DNA of 38,374 bases from Herpomyces periplanetae (lineage: Eukaryota; Ascomycota; Laboulbeniomycetes; Herpomycetales; Herpomycetaceae). Positions 21,428 to 32,183 of the stretch are shown in pieces. Location of the stretch: the NCBI GenBank assembly GCA_009733715.1, contig WMKJ01000113.1, positions 1-38,374 on the forward strand. The letters are read 5' to 3'. Under the pieces are notes generated by a model, which was given only the letters and a program-made list of their open reading frames with translations, searched no databases and was not told the DNA's origin. The position numbers were made by a program, and so were the translations under genes. The number at the start of each line of letters is the position of its first letter. Positions within the stretch are counted from its first letter, which is position 1.

Positions 21428-23412
21428 TTAATTAGACATGGTACAACTGTCTAGACCTTCCATACTACACCACGGCATGTAAACGGGTCCACTGCTAACT
21501 CCAAGCGCAATTATTCGCTCCCGCATTTCAGCTAAACGATAAGCTGTAATCGCTTGTGTAGAGTTTTCTGGCCCACTCCAGAATACTTCTGCTGCCGCAG
21601 AAGATCGTGGCCACATCCGGTTTTCCATGTTATACTCGTCAGTCTGCTCCGTCCACAGCAGAACTTCGCCGCCAACTACTAGGTGTCGCTTGTTTTCGGG
21701 TATGGAATCCACCAAATTGTAAGCTCTCATCTTTCTCCAAGAACTACCTGGTGAGCAATAGTCTAAATACGGGAATCGTGTTTCTCTGTACTGTCCATCC
21801 GAATTATACCATTGCCCCATACCACAGTCAAGATAATAGTTGAAATAATCTCCCACGATAACACGATGTCCCTTTTCAACCACCTTTTGCACTGATGGAA
21901 CACCCTTCCATGCTTGAATCAACACATCATCTCCCATTTCAAGATCCCATTCAATAAGTAACTCTTCCCAGACTATTGGACTCAAATTATTACTTCGTAC
22001 TTTATCATGAATCGTATTCAGCATCTTTTGAAGATGTTTCTTCATTGTTTCCCGTTCAGTATCTTCCAATGTATCATCAAGAGTGTAAACTTCACGGACC
22101 ACCTCATCTCCACCTGTGTGGAAGTATGCTCCTTCATTGGCTGCTCGGGGTAGAAAGTCGTCCAAGATGCGTCCAATTATATCGTAAACTTCTGGCGAGT
22201 TAAGTTTTAACGCACCAGCTGGAGGTTCAAGAGCCATTTTAAGCCAGTCTTGCTTCCAACCAATCACCAACTCCGGATGAGAGTACTGCAAAGACGCTGT
22301 ATGTGCGGGAAAGTTGATCTCGAATATTAATTGAATTCCACGTTGCTTCGCGTACTCCTGAAGATCATCAACGTCATCAGGCGAATAAACCATATCGGGC
22401 TGATAGGCACCTTTTTCCGATATCTCCGGTACACTTGAAATCACTAGTGGCCAGGATTGAGAATCAACAGCATGAATATGCAATCGATTGAACTTATTGA
22501 AACTCATAGCTTCAATCAGCCTTTTTATTGAATCAATTGGAATGTAAGATCTTGCAACGTCGAGGGATACACCACGATGAGAATAAACGGGTGCGTCACA
22601 AATGACCGCAGGGGAAAATGGAGTGTATGCACCACCTTGAGAATGCTTGTAGAATAGCTGAGCGAAGGTTGTTAAGCCATGGAACAACCCAACAGTCCGA
22701 TTGGCAAAAATTCTAACGTCACCATCATCGTCCATCTCCAAGCGATAAGATTCATCGATATCCTCAAGCTTTTCGGCTCCCATAGGATTATCATCAACCT
22801 GAGGCATGATGAGTCGAACGCTGGTGATGGGATTAGCATCAGATAGGGAAGGAGGCTCGAAAGTAGAACCTCGTGCATGGAGTTTCCATGGCACAAAAGA
22901 CTTATTCAAGATGATATCTTTGATACGCTCAACAGCCTCAGTTAGGGATTCATTTTCAAATTCCGTAACATTGACAGCCTCAGTACGACGAGCACCGGTT
23001 GACTCAGGATTAACGGGCAATGGGATAGCAGAAAACTGCAAGGACCGTTGAACAGTTAGCAACACTAAAGATAAATGGATTGACCAGCAAGAATATTAGC
23101 AGTACTCACACCAACATCTTGTCCGGATGCTTCATCAGGATTATCATCATCCTCTTCATTTTCATCACCATCTTCGTCTGAGTCAGAGTCAACGATACCA
23201 CCGGTGGGTTGAGGAATAGGCGCAATAGTTGGAACAGGGACGGGCTCGACGTCGGATTCACCATCAGATATCGATTCACGAATTTCATACAAGAATTTAA
23301 CGGAATCATCGAACCGTAGGAATCTTTCACCAAGTTCAGATGATTTAGGCTCAGGCCAAATTGCACGGCCAGTCGGCAGGTAGGCCAATGCCAATATGAG
23401 AGCACTTAACAT
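21428..23412 (-). CDS. Secreted beta-N-acetylhexosaminidase, glycoside hydrolase family 20
   Basis: GH20 enzymes remove terminal beta-GlcNAc/GalNAc, in fungi mainly from chitin oligomers during wall remodelling and nutrition. Exons are 23412-23110 and 23035-21428 (636 aa). The intron 23109-23036 has GTGAGT, branch GCTAAC and TTGCAG, phase 0. The start gives a signal peptide (MLSALILALAYLPTGRA) followed by IWPEP, the usual mature start. Next comes a family-atypical acidic linker (~residues 75-97, Asp/Glu-rich) at the exon junction, then the N-terminal domain, then the TIM barrel: YSHRGVSLDVARSYI, FNRLHIHAVDSQSWP, EINFPAHTASL and the catalytic pair in HTGGDEV (Asp411-Glu412). WEELL, GGEVLLWTEQ and RMWPRSSAAAE follow, and Trp residues of the active site are present. 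Several N-glycosylation sequons (NVT, NES, NKS, NRT, NST) fit secretion. It looks active. Confidence 0.95.
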
Positions 23413-23466
23413 GATTGAACTAGGGAAAAATGGGTATCAATTGAGGGGTAAGAGGAAAAGTTATTG

Positions 23467-23525
23467 TAAGGAAAAGGAAAGACTGGAGAGGGAAAGAAAA
23501 GAGTGGAGAAATAAGGAAGAAAGAA
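23467..23525 (-). promoter_or_regulatory. CT-rich tract upstream of hexosaminidase
   Basis: Nearly all purine on +, hence C/T-rich on the coding strand, 55-115 bp upstream of the ATG. CT-rich blocks near transcription starts are common in fungal promoters; this assignment is by analogy. Confidence 0.4.
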
Positions 23526-26347
23526 TTGACGAGCTGATTTATATGTAGAGAATAGAAAAACAATAGCTCGGTGCCCCCACGATAAAATGACGGAAGAATT
23601 TGTGCACGCGCTTGAAATGCGCAAGCATGGAAAATCCTTCAAGGGATGTTTGCTTATAGAGAGGAGTGGAGTAGTAGTTGGGCGACGATGTGAAAGAAGG
23701 GAGGGGGGGAGGAAGGGATGCAAGAGGTGAGTATATATGTAAAATGGAATTGAGCAAAAGCATAAGATTATTGGGACGACGTATGTAATGAATTGAACAA
23801 AAGGGTGTTGCGAGGAAAGAGAAGTTGACGATAACTTGTGAGACATTCAATAATTCGACCATACTCATTGCGCAACAATATATCGAGAAGATTCAGTGAA
23901 AATTCTCACCCAATTTGACAAAGATGTGAGGGAGTGAGTTGAAGAAGGAAGGAGCGAGTGTAATGGCGAGGTGAAGGAGTCATAGATTTCATTGAAAGGT
24001 TGAGCGTGGTTGCCGTTCGGGGAAACCGATGATCTAGAAGGGAAGGTGATATGAAAGCCATGTAATGATTTTAATTAACTTTGTGAGAATTGTATGCGAG
24101 ATGATTACGAATGGGTGAGTGGAAGCAAGCGAGAGGGTGTGAATGCGTGAGAGGGCAAGTATGCTTGATGAATCATCATCTCGAGTAACATTGTTCATCA
24201 GAAATTAATATTGCAAAATAGGAAAGAAGGTGCAAAGTTTTGAGCAAGTGATAATGAGGCAAGGTGAACCGGATGATCGGGCTTAGTGGGAAAAATGTAT
24301 GCGGATAGACTAGCTAGCCTGGGTGAATGAGGTTGAAATGAAGGGTTCACTTAGCATTAACCATAAACGACAAACAAGTTATGATAGAATATGAACAAAA
24401 TCATGGATTAAAGAGAAATATGCAAATGGAAGTGAGGGCGAGGACTTTTGGAAGGCTTTCACGCAAGGATTACTTCTTTTCTTGTAATTGCATAAGCTGA
24501 CTTGCGAAGAGATTTAATGATTTCCTTTGATCATGATTGGTTTAGCATGGTTTAGTTAACTTGGGTTTGAATTAGATTAGTTCAGTTAGCTTGCATTGGG
24601 ATTCTTGGATTGTACTAAGGTGAGTTTGCCATGGGAGCTAGGATTTTTCATCCTAGGTTTCTTGTATGTCATTTCTATTTCAACATAAGGACACATGAAC
24701 AAGCAATTTACATGTGGGACGGAATGGGGTGGTAGATGGAGTGGAGGCCTGAGTTAAATCAAGTTGTACAACATTGAACAATTAGTTGGAGAAAGTAAAA
24801 TCATTAACTCAAGAGGGGAAAAAAAAACGTAGGTAGGCGAAGAAATTTCAACGTTTACTACAAACCATCAATTGAGTAAAACTTTTCTTTCATCATCCAT
24901 AGCCAAATTAAACTAGTTTTCCGAAACACACCTACATGAATTACCATTCAGCACACATAAACCCACCAAAATTCCCCATGGTAGCCCGATCATGACGTCA
25001 TAGTCAGGAAAACGGGGAGACAAATTGGCTTATTGTGCGCGGTTCAATTGTTTTGGGGTGAGTGTGGGAATCTAAGCGAGGCAAAGATGACTGTAGCGAT
25101 TTAAGGACAAAGTGCTTGACGATAATGAATTGGGAGCAAAATATGGTTAAGCTTGTTTGGGGTAAGTTTCCTTGACAAATAGCGTAATTGACTAGCCAAT
25201 TAGCCGTAAATCAGAGCTTGCAGTCAGCCTGAAGGCTTCCGAGGTTTAGTGTGGTTAACCGTTTACGTTTAAGGTAAACGGTACAAAATTGGGATGATTA
25301 TTCAAGTCATTGTTGTGTTAGATTGATGGGGAAGTTTGAACGGCTTATCCGCATTTAATGCACGAACATGCATTTAAACTCACCAATTTAGCCGATTTCT
25401 TGATGCAAGGACGTGCAATTTCATATCTCTAATACGGTAACACTATGACTCGGCCTCGTTTTACATTACGGTATGCAGTTAGTCTTTACAAACACTCAAC
25501 AATGTAAGGAATATTCAATCATTGGTGGAAAGTGGGAAGGTTAGTGGATAAACCCGGTGTGTCTAACATTACACGTTGGTTCATACACAAGCACATAACT
25601 AAAAATCGAACGATTTGTTGATAGTGCGCAACCCAGATTTCCCTAGAAAACGTCTCCTTATCTTCAATTGGATTGTTTTTTTTCCTGGTTAAGCCATAGG
25701 GTAAGTTAAGTTTATCAATTGAGTTTTTTGCAACACAGTGGGTTAATTGGCTTTGTTGGATACACCGAAATTGGAGGAGACGAGGGGATTCGTATCACAA
25801 TCGCATATTTTCATTTAAGAGTCCAGTGGTATCACAATCCAGGTGTGAAAATTTTTGATGAATATGTGGAATCAAAGGGAGTTGGAGTATGTATGCATGA
25901 TCGGTAACGCAGTTCTTTGTTCTGTTTCGGTACGGAAAGCTTCTTTGTTATATTATGCTTAACAGCCCAAGTTAATGTAAAAGTCTAATCATGATACCAA
26001 GCTTTGTATTGACACATTTGGAGATTGGGTTACACATATTACGAATTGACTATAGAAAGGTTATGGTATAGCACGACAAATTCTAATAAAGTAATGAGCA
26101 TAAATTTAACGAGAGGTATTAGTAAGCTTCAAGCACAAATTAAAAATTCTTAAAGTGTACGGGAAAAAGGGAAAAGGAATGATTTCTCCAATGATTTAGT
26201 AGCGAGGGTGAAATCATGGCATAGGAACGTACTGAGCCAATAAACAGAATAGCCTTATGGAAACATGCGTGTTGGAAAGTTAAATCACCAGAAATAATTA
26301 TTCTTCCATACCAGATGCGCATATTTTTTCTTCCCCGACAGGAGATC

Positions 26348-26355
26348 CACGTGAT
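26348..26355 (-). promoter_or_regulatory. CACGTGAT (Cbf1-type E-box), distal
   Basis: Reverse complement ATCACGTG. It lies in the middle of the 5.3-kb gene-free region, far from either annotated start, so it may be chance. Confidence 0.2.
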
Positions 26356-27680
26356 ACGGGAGTGAGATGGGGTATTTTGGGCGAGAAGGGGGAAGGATGA
26401 TGATTAGTGGAAAGTTGAAAGGGAAGATTAAAAACTTCTTTATTTGATGATAATCATTGTTAGAGTAGAGGCACGGATAGCTACATAAACGATGGTGCAT
26501 GTAATTACAAGGTTAGCGATATCCCAACGTTTATTTTATGCTGGATGAAACGGTAAAAAAAATCATTTCCTTGCATAGACTAACCCATCCGTCCGAACCT
26601 CATTGCAGGAATTACTCGATTCATGCATATATATTATTACGGGATATTATCACGATGTGGTGATCTTCTCAACAAAAGATGATTGTTCGCTAAGTGAATA
26701 ATTATTATTGAGTTTTGGTTGATGGGTTTAGTGCGATTACTTGTCCAATGCATTTCCTAGAGGAAATTAGGGGAATATGGTTTACCACAGGCTTTGACGA
26801 GGATTTGGGTAAATTAAGTGAGATTAGTTTCAAGTGCAAAATATGAATACATTAATCCGATCATCAAGGTGGTTAACATGGGAGGATCGGGATGTTTATG
26901 ACGTTAACTCGGAGGTTTATCAGGGTTAATGACTGGTTGAAACTGTTTCAACTGATTGGCATAATAAAGAATGGTAAATAGTTTGGTAGATTAGACGGTA
27001 ATCAAGAGTTAAAATTGTTCGTAGTGTACAAGACTTTTGTTAAGTGTTAAAATTTTCACGGGACTACGGAAATAATCTACAATCAAAAATTCAAATTGGA
27101 TTAGTGATAAGGTTAGGGGCCGGGGAGGAAGTTTAATTGGGTATTATACTAGTTTGAGTATTTACAAGGACGAGTTATCCGAGGGATGAGTTAAATAGTG
27201 AGCAAACAGATTTAGTAGTTTTGTACGAGTGGATGGTAAGCGGTGGGGTAATTGATAGATTAGTAGTTGGAGGGAAACGAATGAGTAGCAATTAAAGATG
27301 GAAGGATAACTGGCGAACCATAATGGTTTTAAGTGCAGGGAAATACTTGGGAGTATATTACAAGAACCCATCTGGGGAAAAATATCGTGTGGCACAAAGT
27401 AAACTTTCCCACGTCAGGCCACATTTGCCGAAAGGAGTGGCGCAAGCGTGGAAACTGTAATGGGAGGACGAAGTGAAAAAAGTGGTAGTGGCTGTGTGTT
27501 CTAAGGTAGAGGGGAAGGGAGAGGTAGAAAGGGGATATAAAGAGTTTGGCAAATGAATGGAAGATGAACGGATACGCATAAATGAGTCAGGGTTAACGAG
27601 TCAAGGGGTATTGTTATCGTCTTGACAAGAGAATGAATACGAGCGTAGGAGAGGCTGTTCATTGCATTGGTGAAAAGGGA

Positions 27681-27725
27681 CAGGTACAGGTACAGGTACA
27701 AACATAAGCTCAGGTACAGGTACAG
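27681..27725 (+). repeat. CAGGTA hexanucleotide repeat, two blocks
   Basis: CAGGTA units run from 27681 to 27700, then a 10-nt interruption, then 27711-27725. Similar CAGGTA/CAGGCA units encode the Val-Gln/Ala-Gln stretch of the downstream SS18-like gene near 29360. Confidence 0.7.
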
Positions 27726-28737
27726 TAAGAAGTAGTAAATAAAAATGGATTTATAAGAACGGGCAAGGTAAAGTTGTAAATTAGAATATATTTGTATAGG
27801 TGTTGTTGGTAAAATATCATTACAAAATTAAGGTACTACGAGATACACAATAACAGTGAATAAGGTTAGAATGATTGTATTAGAATGGTTATTAGAGGGG
27901 ATTAAGGAAGGAATAAAAAGGTACAAATAAACCTAAATATACAAAAGTAACGTGGAAGTAAAGCAAAATTGATGATGTATAAATGCACGTCAAGAAAATT
28001 TCCCATTGAATAATTAATACATGAATCAGACCACACTAAAAAGAAAATTTACCCGAAAAACCTAAAAACCCAACTGCTCTATTAATAGAAATAGGAAAAA
28101 AGATACGCCGAAGAATAAAAAAACGAGATTTGTAAGCAGAGAATAGAGGAGAGTATTTGAAGTTAGTGGAGCGATGGAAGGGGGGAAGGGAAGGATGAGG
28201 GGGCGAGAGAGAGAAGTAGACAAAGGAGTCACGGGGTGGAGCGGGGCTGGGGCTTGTGTTTGTAGTGGTACTTGGGGTGATGGCCACGGTAAAGTAGTGA
28301 GCAAGCGCGTGGGCAGGCGCAGGCACGTGTGGTCAAAGCAGCGGCCACAGCACCGGGACTTTAGGTAAGCACAGGGGTTGGCGTGGCAGAGGAGTTGTGG
28401 CGCAGCGGCAAAAAAGGGAGGCAAGGCGAAACGGTGATTGGAGAAGCTTATTCAGAAAAGTCATGTGATGCGAAGAAGATCGTGGGGAGGGGCGGGCTGG
28501 CTGGGTGGAAGTGGTGGAAATGGAGGATGGAAGAGTAAAAGACGAAAAAAAAAAGACGTTAATTTGTTGAAAATCTAATTACTTTTGATGCGATTCAAAC
28601 TAGATCCTAGTCGAAAATTTAAATATATTTTCTTTGTTGGATGTTGTGAAGCTTCATTGTATTAATCAATCTTTATTAGCGTCCTATCACTTGTCGCATT
28701 ATTTGCTATTCACGCAAATTAGTGCTTTTCCTCGATA

Positions 28738-31296
28738 ATGAGCTTTGATCATACGGGATCTACGCCTGGCACGATACCGCCAGATGTTGCTGCTTCATGC
28801 CATAATCATCAATTTATTCCGAAAATTTATTCCCATCAAAATCAGCAAAATCCATACCAGCAATTAATATTACAGCAGAATCAACAGCAGCAGCATCCGC
28901 ATCAGCAGCATCAACAGCATCAGCAACAACAGCAACAGCAAATTCAACAGTATCAGTACTTTCAAAATCTTCAGCAGCAACAACAATTTCAACTTCAACA
29001 AATTCAAAATCAACAGCATAACCCTTATCAACTCGGTCAACCACCCTCTGTCCCGTTAGCAGCAGGGTCGGCACCGACCCCGACTCCGGCACCCACATTA
29101 CCTCCTTCACTTCCACCTACTCCGAAACAGCAGCAACAGCTGTTATCTACTCATCAAAATACACAATTATTACAAACAAATCAAACATCTCCTGCCCAGT
29201 CTCAACCATCCCCGATACCACCCCAGGCTCAAGCTCAAGCTCAAGCATCACTGCCTCCACCACCGTCTTCTTTGCAACCTCAATCACAAACTCAAGCACA
29301 CCCTCATACGCATCCACACGCACACGCACACGCACACGCACACACTCTTACGCAAACACAGGTACAGGTACAGGCACAGGCACAGTCTCAAGTACAAGTA
29401 CAAGCACAAGCACAACCGTCAGCTTCTTTACCATCTCAAGCTCACGTACAAGTGCAGGTTCAAGGTTCAACTTTGACACGACCTCCATCTTCAAAACCAC
29501 CCCCTTCGCAACAACAACCCCAGCAGCAGCAGCAGCAGCAACATCAACAACATCAGCAGCAACAGCAGGACAAAACTCCGAGCCAGCAATCATCATACCA
29601 TCCGCAGCACACATCTGTAACGGGTCAAATCTATCAACAATCTCCCGTGAAGCCTCACTTCTCTCCTTCGTTTCCCATTACTTCGTTTCCTTCGGAATCT
29701 CAAGGGTTAGCTCCACCGCTACCACCGGCTCCACCCCCATCCCAATCGACGGCGGCACAGCTATCACAACATGCATATCACTCAAGTCAGTCGCATACAC
29801 CGGTTCAACAGTATTCTGTACACGCCCATGGTCAAACTTTATCACCACACTCCAATATATCACCTGCGTCAAATACTGCTCCCATGATTCAGTTTCATCA
29901 ACCAGTTGTCTTTAATCAGTCTACCGTACCGGTTGACGCGTCATCTTTACCGAATGTTAACTATTCAAGTACTGTGGTACCTGCATTTTCACCCGTCTCG
30001 CTGTCCCTGAATACCAGTGAAAAGGATCGTGAACTAGAAAGACAGAGGATCGATGTACTCCTGGAGATTAACTCTTTACTTTTAGCCGAAATCATCTTTT
30101 TACAATCCCAGGGTAAAGGTGGATTATTATCCTTAACGAATGCTCAGTTACCCGTAACTAGCTCTCGAAATTCTCACGATCTTACAAATGCTGACGCGTT
30201 GTCGGTTAATGATGATGGGTATCATGTTGATTCATCAACTCAATCATCGTTGACATCCCCTCAATCATCATCATCATCCGTACCCAATGGTCCAAATGCT
30301 AAGTTAGCAAGTAAAGAATACATGGAATTAATGCGTCGAGTTCAGACCAATTTAACCTACGTTGCAACGGTCGTCGAGCGGCACTTTTCTAAGCCTCATT
30401 TGGCCTTACCTCCGGGTCCCGCTATAATGACTCCACCATCAGGACTTTCTAACACGCTTAAGTTATACGCTCGATTGCAAGCGTTATTTCCCGGATGGAA
30501 GGGGGGATTTAGGCCACAGTCTCAGTCTCAGATTCCCGGTAGTTCAATTCTGCATAAGCCTCCGCACGTTCAGCAAACCGGTCAAGAAGTACAGAATCCT
30601 ACATCCGTGAACCATCCACTAATGGTTCAGCAATCACCACAACAGCAACATCAGCAGCAACAACATCAGCAGCAGCAACAGCAACAACAGCAACAGATTA
30701 TTTCCCAGTACCAGAGGCAGGTTCGGACGCAACAGCAATCTGTTCCACAGAATTCTCGTATGAGAATGTCACAGCCGCATCCTCAGAGCATGCCACAAAA
30801 CAATCATCATACACCACATCCTCCGGCATACTATCCTATTAATACTCAACTTCCTAATCATTCTCCAACCGGACAAATTCCTACTATGATGGTACCTACA
30901 ACACATGCACAAGCTCATGCTAGAACCATGATGTCACAACAGCAGCAACAGCAACAATCGCAACCATTGCAAGTTTATGTTACTCACCCGAATTCTTATC
31001 AACCATCAAGACCACCACCACCACCGTCGATTCCAGCTCAACCTCAGGTTCAACAGCATTTGTTTAGCCCGTCACCTCCTTTAGCAGCTCGACCTAATAG
31101 TATATCGGGAATACCAGAGTCTCATTCATATTTCCCCAATTCAGTATCACCACCACCGTCTGTGACTCCCGGTGCGATGACCCCTCAGCAACAGCAACAG
31201 CAGCATTATCATCAACAGCAAGCTATTAGAATGGCCATGGCCCAACAAGCTGCTGCCGTATCAAGAACCACTGATATGCGGCATGGTTCAGCCTAA
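28738..31296 (+). CDS. Glutamine/proline-rich SS18 (SSXT)-like protein, probable SWI/SNF cofactor
   Basis: Animal SS18 binds the BAF (SWI/SNF) remodeller through its SNH domain and activates transcription through a Q-rich tail. Here one 852-aa exon is dominated by Gln/Pro/His/Ala tracts (residues ~30-430 and ~620-850). In the middle lies an SNH-like pair of segments: RIDVLLEINSLLLAEIIFLQ (~437-456, then SQGK) matches the first SNH helix, and KEYMELMRRVQTNLTYVATV (~525-544) the second. Between them is a Ser/Thr/Asn-rich insert of ~65 residues. A conserved-looking tail follows (PPGPAIMTPP, LYARLQALFPGWKG, to ~583). The start ATG follows an AT-rich leader; Q tracts mix CAA and CAG. The family call rests on these two segments only; a Mediator-like Q-rich protein is the main alternative. 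SWI/SNF function is inferred. Confidence 0.72.
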   Translation: MSFDHTGSTPGTIPPDVAASCHNHQFIPKIYSHQNQQNPYQQLILQQNQQQQHPHQQHQQHQQQQQQQIQQYQYFQNLQQQQQFQLQQIQNQQHNPYQLGQPPSVPLAAGSAPTPTPAPTLPPSLPPTPKQQQQLLSTHQNTQLLQTNQTSPAQSQPSPIPPQAQAQAQASLPPPPSSLQPQSQTQAHPHTHPHAHAHAHAHTLTQTQVQVQAQAQSQVQVQAQAQPSASLPSQAHVQVQVQGSTLTRPPSSKPPPSQQQPQQQQQQQHQQHQQQQQDKTPSQQSSYHPQHTSVTGQIYQQSPVKPHFSPSFPITSFPSESQGLAPPLPPAPPPSQSTAAQLSQHAYHSSQSHTPVQQYSVHAHGQTLSPHSNISPASNTAPMIQFHQPVVFNQSTVPVDASSLPNVNYSSTVVPAFSPVSLSLNTSEKDRELERQRIDVLLEINSLLLAEIIFLQSQGKGGLLSLTNAQLPVTSSRNSHDLTNADALSVNDDGYHVDSSTQSSLTSPQSSSSSVPNGPNAKLASKEYMELMRRVQTNLTYVATVVERHFSKPHLALPPGPAIMTPPSGLSNTLKLYARLQALFPGWKGGFRPQSQSQIPGSSILHKPPHVQQTGQEVQNPTSVNHPLMVQQSPQQQHQQQQHQQQQQQQQQQIISQYQRQVRTQQQSVPQNSRMRMSQPHPQSMPQNNHHTPHPPAYYPINTQLPNHSPTGQIPTMMVPTTHAQAHARTMMSQQQQQQQSQPLQVYVTHPNSYQPSRPPPPPSIPAQPQVQQHLFSPSPPLAARPNSISGIPESHSYFPNSVSPPPSVTPGAMTPQQQQQQHYHQQQAIRMAMAQQAAAVSRTTDMRHGSA

Positions 31297-32183
31297 ATCC
31301 ACCATTCTAGCAGCCTTTTATCACCGTGGTGAGGGTCGGATGTATGGGGAGGATGATCATGACGTACCTTACACATTTTTGTTTAACGTTTACTGGGCTG
31401 AGTGGATCGTTCCCCTCGACATAACAGGTTTCTACATTTGCTTCCCATAGATTTTGGCAAAGTCTGGACTCATGAGTTTCCCGTCAATATAAATACCTGA
31501 AAGCTAATTTTTGGCATGCAGTTCCGTCGTGTAAACCTTTTTTTTTTCCCCAATTTAACCTCGTCTATATTTCGCCAGTATTTTGTCTCAAGTTGATATT
31601 TGGGCTGGACACCCAAAGTGAATTCATTCGTGATGTGCTTGAACTTTTCGTCAATCCCATTTTGTTAGACTATCTCTCTACTATACTATTATACTTCGCA
31701 TCTCGACTAATCTATCCACTAAATATTTCAATCTTTACCCATTATTTTCCTGTCCATCCGATATCAAACTTACATATCTTGTTCCCCAACCTTTTGAATT
31801 TCCTTCCCCTCAGTATACCCGGGGGAACGGCCTTTGCACACCCTTCTACCTCTACCATAATTGCGAACGCACTGGTCAAACAACCAACTCCTCCCACTTC
31901 TCCCCTCGTGTCGCGCCGCGTCGCGTCGGTACCTTTTCCTCCACATGGTGAGATTACCTAATCACCCCAACGGTGGCGGTGCACGCCGGGCGAGTGATTG
32001 TGGGAAAAGTTGGCGATAATTGGGGATTTGGTCGAGTATATATTCTAGTGAATTATTGATTGTAAAATTTGTCCAATTGATGGAGTGTTAATCTTTGCAT
32101 TTTTATTAAATTAAAGCTCTACAAAAATTATACCGCTAAAATCAACTCATTTTTAAATTTTGCCCTTGTATATCTCTTTGGTA
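31297..32183. other. Spacer between SS18-like gene and Rpa43
   Basis: About 890 bp with the 3' UTR of the former and the promoter of the latter. Frames such as 31593-31961 are Leu/Pro/Ser-rich and unlike known proteins. Nothing else recognised. Confidence 0.55.

Larger units (their letters stand above)
23413..28737. other. Long purine-rich gene-free region
   Basis: 5.3 kb between divergent genes (hexosaminidase - and SS18-like +). The + strand is G/A-rich for most of its length, extreme at 23440-23525, 23690-23720 and 28165-28230. No frame resembles a known protein and I found no tRNA-like B box. Small repeats are CAGGTA units (27681-27725). CACGTGAT is at 26348-26355. It should include both promoters. 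Confidence 0.5.

Noticed and set aside
23036-23065. Alternative acceptor TTTAG in the hexosaminidase intron
   Set aside because: In phase with the strong GTGAGT donor it reaches TAA in three codons; the TTGCAG site with a GCTAAC branch keeps the frame.
25010-25060. GGTTCAATTG, tRNA B-box-like
   Set aside because: Does not match GGTTCGANTCC and no A box or cloverleaf could be formed around it.
23413-28737. Search for a transposon or virus-derived element in the gene-free regions
   Set aside because: No terminal repeats, transposase, reverse transcriptase or capsid-like frame could be seen on either strand.
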